A DNA stretch of 64,000 nucleotides from Calothrix parasitica NIES-267 (GCF_002368095.1 NZ_AP018227.1:5670901-5734900), one strand, 5' to 3'; counted from the first letter of the stretch, positions 27,193 through 35,966 are shown. Translations and numbers: made by a program. Notes: a model not told the origin generated them from the letters alone.

Positions 27193-28335
27193 TCACCCAA
27201 AGCAATCGTCGGCGAATATCGTAGTATCACAGCTATCAAAATCATCTCCGCTACTTGGACTTCCATAATCAACAAAATCAGAACTATTATCACTATTAGT
27301 TTGACGACTTTTTGAAATACCTTGACTAATAACTCTTAAAAGTCTTTGTGGAGTGAAGGATTCTAATTCGACAAATTTACCAGCCTCCAACCATTTAATT
27401 TCTTTCTCTGTCAAATCTTTTTTTACTTCTGATGATAATTCTTGTGCTTCTCTTGCAGAATCTTCTGAAATTAGAGTGAAAAAATTAGAATTGTTAAATA
27501 CCTGACGGGGTAACAATCCTAAATCATAAATAGTAACGTTGGAATTAGAAGTATTAGAAAACCAATCAGAATTAGTAGCAAGAGTGTTTACTACACTAAC
27601 ACCGCTTGGGGAAGCATCATGTAAAACATATACTTTCAAATCCTGATTACGACGTAACATTTCCATTACCGTATCAAAAATATTTTCTGGATAACCGTCA
27701 ATACTCAAGACAGCGGAATTGTTTTCAAAATGAAAGTTATTTGCGATGAGTAGACTTGCAATTTCCCTATTGTCGCAAACAACTACTCTATCAAAGCTGT
27801 AAGAGGTAATATCTGAATTAATTGAGCTTGATAAATTTGTTTGTTCTGATAAAGTTAATATTTCATTAATAGGATTTATTGCTTTCCAAGAATTTAAATA
27901 ATCTTGGAATTTTTCGGGGGTGATAAGAGGTGTTTTTATTTTTTTATTTTTTTTATAAAAGTCTATTCCAATTCCACCCAATATTATCAATACACCAGTT
28001 ACTCCAACAAAAATCTCTGAAGCTTTCTGGGAAGATGATATTCCTATAATCACTAAAATTAAAGTTAAATATGTGACAATAATTGAATCTGATTTAGTAT
28101 ATTGATTTGTGATTAAACGCTTATTTAAAAGGTAAAATAACTGCTTTTTAGTAAATTTTAAGGTATTGTTGACTGAAATATCAGAAATTAACTTAGCAAA
28201 AAAAACATCTGTAAATTTTGCTGTATACATTAATTTTGGTTCAAAAACAAATCTATGAGAGCAATTCTTACAACACCTAGAATTTTCAATGCGCTCTTTA
28301 TAATTATTTTCAGTACCGCAATTAATACATTTCAT
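27193..28335 (-). CDS. Zinc-ribbon membrane protein with toprim-like C-terminal domain (copy B)
   Basis: 380 residues. The N-terminus is a zinc ribbon (CINC..CCKNC), then a helical segment with NTLKFTKKQLFYLLNKRL, recalling the winged-helix start of Spo11/Topo VI-A proteins. Two hydrophobic segments follow (about 85-120). The C-terminal region has DRVVVCDNREIASLLI, VLSIDGYPENIF, LKVYVLHDASPSGVSVVN and VTIYDLGLLPRQVF, an order resembling a Topo VI-A/Spo11 toprim domain. The metal motif is degenerate: D-A-S instead of DxD, and D-N instead of the catalytic Glu. The far end is acidic. It is a paralog of 28450-29754. The toprim assignment is my inference from motif order and needs structure prediction. 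Confidence 0.75.
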   Translation of the reverse strand: MKCINCGTENNYKERIENSRCCKNCSHRFVFEPKLMYTAKFTDVFFAKLISDISVNNTLKFTKKQLFYLLNKRLITNQYTKSDSIIVTYLTLILVIIGISSSQKASEIFVGVTGVLIILGGIGIDFYKKNKKIKTPLITPEKFQDYLNSWKAINPINEILTLSEQTNLSSSINSDITSYSFDRVVVCDNREIASLLIANNFHFENNSAVLSIDGYPENIFDTVMEMLRRNQDLKVYVLHDASPSGVSVVNTLATNSDWFSNTSNSNVTIYDLGLLPRQVFNNSNFFTLISEDSAREAQELSSEVKKDLTEKEIKWLEAGKFVELESFTPQRLLRVISQGISKSRQTNSDNSSDFVDYGSPSSGDDFDSCDTTIFADDCFG

Positions 28336-28359
28336 AAGTTATTGTAGATTAATTTTACT

Positions 28360-28405
28360 AGAGGCAGAGCCTCTGTGAAATGCATTACAAGGTAGAACCT
28401 TGTAA
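28360..28405. repeat. Double hairpin repeat between the two paralogs
   Basis: AGAGGC-AGA-GCCTCT (28360-28374) and TTACAAGGT-AGA-ACCTTGTAA (28385-28405), both perfect. A common palindrome type in Nostocales genomes; it may also limit readthrough. Confidence 0.6.
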
Positions 28406-28449
28406 CGAGAATAAAACTGATAACTGATAACTGTTAACTGTTAACTGAT

Positions 28450-29754
28450 TCACCCAAAGCTATCAACAGCAAAAATAGCAATACCGGTATCGCTATCGCT
28501 GTCATAATCGTCATAACCACTAATATAAGTAGTTCCACCACTATCAGGTAGAAAACTATCAGGTTGAAGACTTCTGGAAATACCTTGGCTGATTACTCTT
28601 AATAATTTTTTAGGAGTATAAGATTCTAATTCTATAAATTTACCTGACTCTAACCATTCAATTTCTGCTTCGCTTAAATCTCGTTTGACATCAATAGATA
28701 AATTTCTCGCATCTGCTGCATATTCTTGTTTTTGCTGCACAAATGCTTTGGATTTATTTATAAATTGACGCGGAAGCAATCCTAAATCGTAAATAGTAAC
28801 ATTATTATTCAAGAACCAAGTAGGACTGGTACGGAGATGATTGATTAAACCTACACCCCGTGGAGAAGCATTATGTAAAGCATAAACTTTTAAATCGGGA
28901 TTGCGTTTTAACATTTCCATAACTGTGCTGAAAATATTTTCTGGATATCCGGTAATACTGAGAACAGCACAGTTGTTTTCAAAGTGGAAATTATTGGCTA
29001 TTAATAATTGAGCAACTTCTGAACTATCACAAACAATTAGTCTATCAAAACTGTATGCGGTAATATCGGGATTGATATTTGCTGGTGTATTTTGCTGACG
29101 AGGAGAAGGCAACATATTTGTAATTGTGCCATTAATTTGTTGCCAGCGGTTTACCCAATCTTGAAAAATATTTAGATTAATCATAAAAGTTTCTGTTGCA
29201 TCTGCTAAACGTTTAATTTGTATAGTTCCTAGATAAATTAATAGCATTCCTAAAATAACGCTTAATATAAATAAAGGAAATGAATTAATCGATAACGAAT
29301 ATATAATTCCTATTATTAAAATTGCTATTCCGCTAATTTGAATTAATTTTGCATTTCCTTTACGTACATGACGTTTATTTACTTGAGATTTACTTTGCGA
29401 ATATGAATTAATTAATATCATTAGTAATCCAACAACAATTGAAATACCATTTGTAAATATTGCAATTGGGGGAAAAATAAGAAACCATCCTAGTGCTTTC
29501 CATCCACTCATTTGATTATTTTTCTTACTGACACGTCTTTCTAAAGCATAAAAAAATTGTTTCCTAGTAAAAGATAATGTACCATTTACAGAAATATCCG
29601 TAATTATCTTTTGAAAGAATGGGTCGGTAAATTTGTATTTGACATCACTGCTTGTTGGCTCAAAAGCAAAAGTATGATTGCAATTTTTACATCTTCCTTG
29701 ATTCGCCGTTCTTTCTTTTAAATTGTTGTCAATTCCACAGTTAACGCATTTCAT
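28450..29754 (-). CDS. Zinc-ribbon membrane protein with toprim-like C-terminal domain (copy A)
   Basis: 434 residues, same layout as the next gene downstream (27193-28335): zinc ribbon CVNC..CKNC, TLSFTRKQFFYALERR, hydrophobic segments (about 85-112 and 135-180, more than in copy B), then DRLIVCDSSEVAQLLI, VLSITGYPENIF, LKVYALHNASPRGVGLIN and VTIYDLGLLPRQFI. The aspartate kept in copy B (HDAS) is Asn here (HNAS), so metal-dependent catalysis is even less likely. The C-terminus is Asp/Ser-rich and ends AVDSFG, like ADDCFG in copy B. The shared end suggests a functional tail. Tandem duplication is evident; the function is unknown. Confidence 0.75.
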   Translation of the reverse strand: MKCVNCGIDNNLKERTANQGRCKNCNHTFAFEPTSSDVKYKFTDPFFQKIITDISVNGTLSFTRKQFFYALERRVSKKNNQMSGWKALGWFLIFPPIAIFTNGISIVVGLLMILINSYSQSKSQVNKRHVRKGNAKLIQISGIAILIIGIIYSLSINSFPLFILSVILGMLLIYLGTIQIKRLADATETFMINLNIFQDWVNRWQQINGTITNMLPSPRQQNTPANINPDITAYSFDRLIVCDSSEVAQLLIANNFHFENNCAVLSITGYPENIFSTVMEMLKRNPDLKVYALHNASPRGVGLINHLRTSPTWFLNNNVTIYDLGLLPRQFINKSKAFVQQKQEYAADARNLSIDVKRDLSEAEIEWLESGKFIELESYTPKKLLRVISQGISRSLQPDSFLPDSGGTTYISGYDDYDSDSDTGIAIFAVDSFG

Positions 29755-29814
29755 TCATTTCTCCTCAAACTTAATTTATCTATAATTATCACTAATATCT
29801 CAAATATTTCCGCA

Positions 29815-29880
29815 GTTTCAGAAACCCGGTTTCTTTGACACCCCTCTCCTTAATAAGGAGAGGGGAAGGGGGTGAGGTTT
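29815..29880. repeat. Compound fragment: GAAACCCGGTTTC and CCTCTCCTTAATAAGGAGAGG
   Basis: Half of the AAACCCGGTTT hairpin family is fused to the CTCTCCTTAATAAGGAGAG core found in the 105-bp family, followed by GGGGGTGAGGTTTT. It lies between two minus-strand genes. Confidence 0.6.
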
Positions 29881-29885
29881 TATCT

Positions 29886-31097
29886 TTAACTAAAAACTTG
29901 ATTGTGTAATAAAATATCATAATCTTCTCTTTTTCGGATTAACTTATGGCTCTCATTTTCTAATAAAATCTCAGCCGGACGGGGACGATGTAAGAAATGA
30001 GAAGACATTGCATAACCGTAAGCACCGACATCTAAAATAGCAATGATATCTCCAATTTCTAATTTTGGAAGCTGACAATTTTTTCCTAAATAATCGCGAG
30101 AATAAGTAGTATTTCCACAAACATCTGTTTGATAAGATTTTCCCGTCTTCCAACTAATAATTTCCCGATATCCTCCATGTACAGATGGAACTGATAAATT
30201 AGCAACGGTAGTGTTAACACCGATAATTTGTTTATTTTGCTGCCATTTAACAGAAACAACTTGGGCTAGAAGAGTCGCACAACCAGCAATTGCAGCCCTT
30301 CCGGGTTCAATTATCAAATCAATTTTTTTATCAAGTTTGAATAAGACATCGCTAATCTCTCTACCAAAACTTTCCCAATCAAAAGCAACTCCATCATGAT
30401 GGTAGGGATATCCAAAACCACCACCAAAATCTAAATATTGCCAATCTGGTAATAATTTTGCGGTTTCTATAATTTGATTAATTACTTGTGTAAAAGCCTT
30501 AGTCGCATTCGTTCCCGTACCGCGATAAAAATGTAAACCGCTAATTTTTAAGTTTGCTTTACTAGCAATTTCTACAGCTTCAGTAAATTCATTTGGACGC
30601 ACACCGATACGACTATCTCCAGTAATTGCAGATAAATTTAAACGAAATCCTAATTTTATTTTTTTGACAGTGTAATTATTTTGGGATTGATAAACATCGC
30701 AAAATACCTGTAATTGATTGATACTATCTAAATTAAAAGTTGTAATTCCCCAGTTTAATAGCTGAGCTATTTCCTCAGCAGTCAAATTACTACCGCTATA
30801 AACAATATTGTCTGGAGAAAAACCTGCTTTCAAAGCTAAATAAATATCACCGGGAGTATTCCCGTGAATTCCCCAACCGCAATCTTTGAAGATTCTTAAT
30901 AACGAAATATTGCCATTCGTTACGCTAGCAAAGTGGAATTTGGTGTGGGGATAGGGTATTGAATTAGTTATGCGACCGATTGTTTGACGTAAGATATCTC
31001 CTTGGTAAACGTAGAGCGGAGAATCATAAATTGAAAGGATTTTTTTTGCTTTATTTAGAGAAAAAACATGGTTAATTACAGGTTGAGTATCGAGCAT
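29886..31097 (-). CDS. PLP-decarboxylase-like protein (alanine racemase fold), catalytic Lys apparently missing
   Basis: 403 residues with the diaminopimelate/ornithine decarboxylase group layout: YSGSNLTAEEIAQLL, NLDSINQLQVF, the phosphate loop LDFGGGFGYPY, EPGRAAIAGCA and, near the end, GDIIAILDVGAYGYAMSS with HRPRPAEIL. In active enzymes the strand after the first 40 residues reads YAVKAN, whose Lys forms the PLP aldimine. Here the aligned stretch is FASVTNGN, with Val (or Ser) in place of Lys. The protein may bind PLP without the normal reaction or be a structural partner. It lies between the zinc-ribbon paralogs and the antitoxin-like gene, all on the minus strand. Confidence 0.82.
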   Translation of the reverse strand: MLDTQPVINHVFSLNKAKKILSIYDSPLYVYQGDILRQTIGRITNSIPYPHTKFHFASVTNGNISLLRIFKDCGWGIHGNTPGDIYLALKAGFSPDNIVYSGSNLTAEEIAQLLNWGITTFNLDSINQLQVFCDVYQSQNNYTVKKIKLGFRLNLSAITGDSRIGVRPNEFTEAVEIASKANLKISGLHFYRGTGTNATKAFTQVINQIIETAKLLPDWQYLDFGGGFGYPYHHDGVAFDWESFGREISDVLFKLDKKIDLIIEPGRAAIAGCATLLAQVVSVKWQQNKQIIGVNTTVANLSVPSVHGGYREIISWKTGKSYQTDVCGNTTYSRDYLGKNCQLPKLEIGDIIAILDVGAYGYAMSSHFLHRPRPAEILLENESHKLIRKREDYDILLHNQVFS

Positions 31098-31226
31098 TGA
31101 AATTTAACCTCGCGATGAAGTCAGTTATTCACGAGGGCATTTTATACTACTATTGTGCGAAATTTACTTATATTAATTAAACTGTCTGCACTACACGAAT
31201 ATAGAATTTTTAAGTTACAAAAATTC

Positions 31227-31451
31227 TCAATCTTCTAAAGCGACGGGTTCTGTTGGATTATCGTAATGTAATACCTTACCTTCCAAAGGATAAGCATGCT
31301 CTTTTACTTGGGATTCCAACGCTGATTTTTGTTTGGGAATAGAAGTTTTAAGAATAATTACTTCTACGGTATCCCCAGCATGAAAAGGTAATCCTCGCAG
31401 CGTTAAAGTTCCATCTTCATTTAAAATAGTTTCGATTTTGTGAACTTTCAT
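31227..31451 (-). CDS. Small antitoxin-like protein without an adjacent toxin
   Basis: 74 residues: MKVHKIETILNEDGTLTLRG, PFHAGDTVEVIIL, then a polar tail ending NPTEPVALED. The beta-strand start with DGTLTL and G-x-x-VEVIIL is typical of small cyanobacterial proteins annotated as antitoxins of type II pairs, often with a PIN-domain toxin after them. No such toxin follows; the 130 bases downstream have no frame. It may be an orphan or have another role. The assignment is tentative. Confidence 0.65.
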   Translation of the reverse strand: MKVHKIETILNEDGTLTLRGLPFHAGDTVEVIILKTSIPKQKSALESQVKEHAYPLEGKVLHYDNPTEPVALED

Positions 31452-31920
31452 TTTTTTGATTATCCCAGTGAATATAATAAATAGGATTAACTTAATAGCT
31501 TTTAAAATATTTAGAATAAAAAACTGTGGCTAATATTACTTATATAAAGCTATAGCGCGTTTCATTTGGGTGCAATACACTTTGAGAAACCTCACCCCCT
31601 TCCCCTCTCCTTATCAAGGAGAGGGGTGTATTCTATTCAACTGAAAACTGTTATATATTCAGAAATAACATCGGAATTTCTGAATCAATGAAACAAGATT
31701 TAATTGTAAAAGGAGCAATTTTTTTGAATTAAATTTTGAATTAAAATATCTAATGATGGCTTGTGATAATTAATAATAATCCCGGATAGTGCGTTACGGC
31801 TTCAACTACATATTAATTATTTATCAAAAATTTTCGTGCCGTAAAACACCCTACAAAATATTAAAATCTATATTAATTACCAATTACCGATTCCCAATCC
31901 TCAATCCCCCATTCCCATAA
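31452..31920. other. Spacer with a 105-bp MITE-like element and a GTGCGTTACGGC hairpin
   Basis: Contains the element at 31551-31655 and, at about 31794-31856, an imperfect inverted repeat TAGTGCGTTACGGC ... GCCGTAAAACACCCTA. Repeat units ATTACC/CCCAATC precede 31920. No gene is seen. Confidence 0.6.
31551..31655. mobile_element. MITE-like element, 105 bp, copy 1
   Basis: Starts TATAGCGCGTTTCATTTGGG and ends as the complement of TATAACAGTTTTCAGTTGAA, with the CCCTCTCCTTATCAAGGAGAGGG palindrome inside. Copy 2 at 41124-41228 is also 105 bp, in the opposite orientation, with the same parts in reverse order. Confidence 0.75.
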
Positions 31921-33630
31921 TTATTTAAACTTCTGCAAAACCCTCAACCACAACAGCTGATAATCAAAACATTTCCCTTCGATTTTCTCACCAAAAACTT
32001 CAACTCTCCACAATTCCCACATCAATAACAACCATAAAACTTCACCGATGCGACGCTGACGAATTTGACCACCTATTTCACCAGCCAAAATTTTTCTCAC
32101 AATATCTTCTTGATAGCGTCCTTCAGTTTTCAAAATACCTTTATTTAATCTTTTACTGATTTCTCCCCACAATTCACCGAAGCACCAACTATTTAAAGGT
32201 ACTCCCATTCCGCGCTTTTCTCTCCAGACAATTTCTGAAGGTAACCACGATTCAACCGCTCGTTTGAGGATGTATTTCTCAGTCTTTCCTTGTAAACAAA
32301 GTTCTCCTGAAAGCGCAAAACTCCATTCCGCTAATTCCAAATCGCAAAATGGCGATCGCACTTGTAAATTCAATGCGTTTCCTAAATTAGTAGCTCTAGG
32401 ATGTATGTTCTGCGAACCTTTGAGCATCAAGCTAGCACGTCGCAGTCTTGCTAAAATATTGTTTGTAAATTCTGGGTTTAATGCTTCTTCAACCCAATAT
32501 TCTGGATGAATGTTTTTGATTTGACCGTATAGTTCTGCGGGGAAAGATTGTGTTTCATAACCATAAAGTCGGTGATAAGTCCGCAGGTATTGTTGATTAA
32601 AATCTTCAGAATTATAAATACCAGCAGCAATCAATGGTTTATTAGTCCATCCAGCAAATAGTTGGTCTCCTCCTTCACCATTAAAAATGATTTCTGTTTC
32701 TTTTGAAGCTGCTTGACAAAGTAAATATAAAGGTACCGTCACCCCATCACCAAAAGGTAAATCTAAAGCTTTGACAGTAGCTTTTATTGCTGATTTAATT
32801 CGCTTTGGTGTTGCATCAACTTTTATCAAAGGAATCTGTAAATGTGCTGCGACAGCTTCAGCAAAAGGTAATTCTGAAATTCCATATTTACCAAAATCCA
32901 AAGCAAAAGCTTTTACTTTCACTCCTACTTGTACCAACAAAGCAGCAACAACTGAAGAATCCAATCCACCAGAAAGAAATACTCCTACTTCTTTGTCGGG
33001 TTTGTTGGATAAATATTTCAATTGACGATGGATTGCGTTTTTTAGTAAATCTTGTAATTGCGATATCGCTATTTTTTCATCTCGAATTAAATTGTTATTT
33101 TCTTTCCACTCGTATTGATTTTTGATTTGATAATTCTGAATTTGATTTTGATTAATTTCCCAAACTATTTCACATCCTGCGGGTACGGTAAAAATATTTT
33201 CTACAGGAGTTAAAGGAGTGGGTACATAAGAAAAACAGTTGTAACCGTAAAAACCGGGAATACTAATCCGTGGAGAGTCTAAAACAGGTAATAACAACTG
33301 CAAACGTGAAGCGAACCAAATTACATCCTCTTGACGATACCAATATAAAGGTACCCTTCCAAAACAATCTCGACTTAAAATTAAACGCTGATTTTCAAAC
33401 TTGATAACTGCATCCTTTAATTCTGGAATACCAGCAGCAGAAACTGAAATTTCTTCGCTACTAACAGAAGAACTATTTGTAAAATTACATCCAGCGAAAA
33501 TACCAAAGCAACTATTATTTTCATAGCAAACTTTTTGTAACTTTTTCTCTTCAGATGCATTACTTAACATTCCAATCAAAAGAGATTCCAATTCAGATAA
33601 ATTACCGCAGCCCCAACAACCTAAAATCAA
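31921..33630 (-). CDS. Second asparagine-synthetase-like protein lacking the glutaminase Cys
   Basis: 569 residues if read from the TTG at 33630. AsnB-type synthetase half: GVFLSGGLDSSVVAAL, NGEGGDQLFAGW, NLQVRSPFCDLELAEW and REKRGMGVPLNSW. The N-terminal half is a degenerate glutaminase-like domain starting MILGCWGCGN, with no Cys at position 2. No ATG is present near the start; the frame upstream runs into TTACCAA heptamers, so the true start is unclear and may have been altered by the repeat. It is the first of five minus-strand genes down to 27193. It is only distantly similar to the protein at 21803-23542 beyond the shared motifs. Confidence 0.85.
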   Translation of the reverse strand: MILGCWGCGNLSELESLLIGMLSNASEEKKLQKVCYENNSCFGIFAGCNFTNSSSVSSEEISVSAAGIPELKDAVIKFENQRLILSRDCFGRVPLYWYRQEDVIWFASRLQLLLPVLDSPRISIPGFYGYNCFSYVPTPLTPVENIFTVPAGCEIVWEINQNQIQNYQIKNQYEWKENNNLIRDEKIAISQLQDLLKNAIHRQLKYLSNKPDKEVGVFLSGGLDSSVVAALLVQVGVKVKAFALDFGKYGISELPFAEAVAAHLQIPLIKVDATPKRIKSAIKATVKALDLPFGDGVTVPLYLLCQAASKETEIIFNGEGGDQLFAGWTNKPLIAAGIYNSEDFNQQYLRTYHRLYGYETQSFPAELYGQIKNIHPEYWVEEALNPEFTNNILARLRRASLMLKGSQNIHPRATNLGNALNLQVRSPFCDLELAEWSFALSGELCLQGKTEKYILKRAVESWLPSEIVWREKRGMGVPLNSWCFGELWGEISKRLNKGILKTEGRYQEDIVRKILAGEIGGQIRQRRIGEVLWLLLMWELWRVEVFGEKIEGKCFDYQLLWLRVLQKFK

Positions 33631-33671
33631 TTACCAATTACCAATTACCAATTACCAATTACCAATTACCA
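33628..33671. repeat. AATTACC heptamer array at the 5' end of the synthetase-like gene
   Basis: About six units directly abutting the TTG start of the minus-strand synthetase-like gene. Confidence 0.8.
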
Positions 33672-33715
33672 ACTTTCATCCGGAGGATGTGGATCGCAAA
33701 TTCCCAACTTCCAAA

Positions 33716-34360
33716 TTACTTAACAACAAATTTATTACTAGTAATAACTTCATCATCCAAAGTCATTTGTACAATCCAATTACCAGGAGGAACATTTTCT
33801 TTAAAAGTATAACGGCAATGAGTATTCCAAACTTCTTTGCTAATAGTTTTAGTTTTCCAACTATTTTGATGAGCAATTTCACGGTCAGGGTCAACCCAAT
33901 TACAGCCTAATTCTACCTGCTTTCCCAAAGGAGCATCCTGAAGAGTTACATTGTAAAATACTTCCGGCTTTTTTTGACGGTCGATTTCTTTCAAACTAAC
34001 CGAATCATTGCGACTATAACCAACCCGACTATCATAAACATTAATACGAGCCAGCGCTTGCTGCTGTTGTTGCTGCTGTTGTTGCTGCTGTTTTTGCATG
34101 AAAAATGTTGCTGCAATAGTACCTATTACCACAGCCACTACACCCCCAATTATCCAACGATTACGTTTCTTTTGATTATCTAAAGCTTGCTTGCGATAAA
34201 CCTGCATTACAGCTTCATCCAGCAAATCATCAGGTAAATTCAATTCATGTAAAATTTGCTGTAACTCTTCCACTTCAACTTCAGATTGTCTTCGTTGAGA
34301 CAAACGTTCAACTTCTGCGACAATTTGAGAAACTTGTTTTGGTGTCAAACGTTGTTGCAT
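33716..34360 (-). CDS. Single-pass membrane protein with poly-Gln tract, unrecognised
   Basis: 214 residues. The first 65 are helical and charged (SQIVAEVERLSQRRQSEV, LNLPDDLLDEAVMQVY), then a membrane segment (about 70-90, WIIGGVVAVVIGTIAATFF), a run of a dozen Gln (about 93-104), and a beta-rich outer domain with two Cys (ELGCNW and THCRYTF) ending PGNWIVQMTLDDEVITSNKF. The outer part resembles immunoglobulin-like ligand domains. The Gln run is encoded by CAA/CAG repeats (34050-34100). Function unknown; nothing similar is in the window. It sits upstream of the synthetase-like gene on the same strand, 85 bases away. Confidence 0.7.
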   Translation of the reverse strand: MQQRLTPKQVSQIVAEVERLSQRRQSEVEVEELQQILHELNLPDDLLDEAVMQVYRKQALDNQKKRNRWIIGGVVAVVIGTIAATFFMQKQQQQQQQQQQQALARINVYDSRVGYSRNDSVSLKEIDRQKKPEVFYNVTLQDAPLGKQVELGCNWVDPDREIAHQNSWKTKTISKEVWNTHCRYTFKENVPPGNWIVQMTLDDEVITSNKFVVK

Positions 34361-34792
34361 AACAATCAGTCAAAGGCTATGTACGTAAATTTAACTTCTA
34401 CACCGCACCCTTGAGATCAGCAAAATTAATCCCAAAAAAAATTTAGAAAAAAGGGCTGGAAAAATTAAATCCTAAGCAATCGGCAGCAATACCTTCCGAT
34501 TCATCAAATAGTAAAAACGCTTTTATCTATTGCATAAATATTACTGCATTTTTATACCGTCAAGATTTTAGCTTCTTATAATACCAGACTCCAACCGCGA
34601 ATCAATAGTAACTGGCTTACATTTATCAGCGAACAGCGAACAGTCATCATTAATTTCCTACCCCCTACTTGCTACTTGCTACTTTCTACTTGCTACCTTC
34701 TACTCCCTACTTGCTACTTTCTACTCCCCTGCTTGCAAAAGTGTAGAAGTATGTCACAGTATGAGTGCAACAGTAAAGTTACAATATTTGGC
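34361..34792. other. Spacer with TTGCTAC/TTCTACT heptamers upstream of lgt
   Basis: Divergent promoter region. Degenerate heptamers (CTACTTG, CTACTTT) fill about 34660-34735. An open frame through them in the lgt frame was rejected as coding. Confidence 0.6.
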
Positions 34793-35710
34793 ATGGCACT
34801 GGATATCTCCTATTTGCCCTCATCGCTCGCAGCATTCACTTCTCCGGGTCCGATTTTAGTAAAATTAGGGCCGTTAACTATTCGCTGGTATGGTTTATTA
34901 ATTGCCTCGGCGGTATTAATTGGTGTTACTCTTTCTCAATATTTGGCGAAGCGTCGTAATGTTAACCCCGATTTATTAAGCGATTTATCGATTTGGTTGG
35001 TGATTGGGGCTATCCCAGCCGCGAGAATATATTACGTTTTATTTCAATGGCGGGAATATTCCCAACGTCCTGGGGATATTATCGCAATTTGGAAGGGTGG
35101 TATTGCTATTCATGGAGCGATTATAGGTGGTCTAATAGTCGCTTTACTCTTTGCCAAACTCAAAAAAGTTTCATTTTGGCAACTAGCAGACTTAGTAGCT
35201 CCCTCGTTGATTTTAGGGCAGGCTATTGGACGCTGGGGAAATTTCTTCAACTCGGAAGCCTTTGGTAAGCCAACTAATTTACCTTGGAAGCTCTATATTC
35301 CTCCCGAAATTACTCTTGTGGATGGTTCCAAAGTTTACCCACGTCCACCGCAATTTATAGACGAAAGTTTCTTTCATCCGACATTCCTTTACGAATCATT
35401 GTGGAATGTCATGATATTCGCGTTGCTAATGATATTATTCTTTCGAGGCTTGCAGGGAAAGCTTAACCTCAAAACAGGTACGATATTTTTGGTTTATCTA
35501 GTAGGTTACAGCTTAGGGCGGTTCTGGATTGAAGGATTGCGTTTAGATAGCTTAATGCTCGGACCTTTAAGAATCGCTCAAGTAATAAGTTTAGTACAAA
35601 TAGCCATAGGATTAACTGGCTTATGGTGGCTTTACCTTAGAAAACGTCCCCTACCGGATGTCGTTTCTAACCAAAATGAAGAGGAGAGGGTTAGGGAGAT
35701 GAGACGATGA
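34793..35710 (+). CDS. lgt: Prolipoprotein diacylglyceryl transferase
   Basis: 305 residues from the ATG at 34793 ([11 protein letters not shown]). An ATG at 34751 is possible; the longer frame to 34676 translates heptamer repeats. [17 protein letters not shown], the Lgt signature [13 protein letters not shown] and [11 protein letters not shown] are present, with seven hydrophobic segments. Lgt moves diacylglycerol from phosphatidylglycerol to the lipobox Cys of prelipoproteins in the inner membrane. It is followed by repeats, then a hairpin and cobM on the same strand. Confidence 0.96.
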   Translation: MALDISYLPSSLAAFTSPGPILVKLGPLTIRWYGLLIASAVLIGVTLSQYLAKRRNVNPDLLSDLSIWLVIGAIPAARIYYVLFQWREYSQRPGDIIAIWKGGIAIHGAIIGGLIVALLFAKLKKVSFWQLADLVAPSLILGQAIGRWGNFFNSEAFGKPTNLPWKLYIPPEITLVDGSKVYPRPPQFIDESFFHPTFLYESLWNVMIFALLMILFFRGLQGKLNLKTGTIFLVYLVGYSLGRFWIEGLRLDSLMLGPLRIAQVISLVQIAIGLTGLWWLYLRKRPLPDVVSNQNEEERVREMRR

Positions 35711-35757
35711 TGAGGTAGAGAGATGGGGAGACAAGGAGACAAGAAGAAAAAATTTTA

Positions 35758-35796
35758 ACCTTTGACCTTTGACCTTTGACCTTTGACCTTTGACCT
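35758..35796. repeat. TTTGACC heptamers after lgt
   Basis: Five to six units of (T)TTGACC, followed by AATTACC units up to 35820. Confidence 0.75.
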
Positions 35797-35827
35797 TAAT
35801 TACCAATTACCAATTACCAAAAATAAA

Positions 35828-35905
35828 AAATGCCCCGGAGTAATCTCCAGGGCTTAACCAGGGTGCATCTACCAATCAATATTTCTATATATAGGGGTTG
35901 AATCC
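35828..35905 (+). ncRNA. Hairpin leader upstream of cobM, candidate structured RNA
   Basis: GCCCCGGAG-TAAT-CTCCAGGGC forms a stable stem with one mismatch (35832-35853). It is followed by CCAGGGTGCATCTACC and a TATATATAGGGG stretch. It is GC-rich in an AT-rich spacer full of repeats. There is no T run after the stem. I do not recognise a B12 box or any named riboswitch. It could be a transcript end, a leader or a small RNA. Confidence 0.35.
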
Positions 35906-35966
35906 GGAAAGATACCCAGATATTTCCCAAAAAATTTTGAAAGAGGAAGCATTGCCTGTAATTTTT

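Noticed and set aside
21803-33630. Lasso-peptide or other RiPP gene cluster
   Set aside because: The Cys2-less synthetases fit, but there is no B-type protease/RRE protein, transporter or precursor peptide.
34676-34792. N-terminal extension of lgt
   Set aside because: Encoded by CTACTTG heptamers; the family start fits the ATG at 34793.
35828-35905. Cobalamin riboswitch upstream of cobM
   Set aside because: No B12 box and the structure is too small; only an unnamed hairpin is supported.
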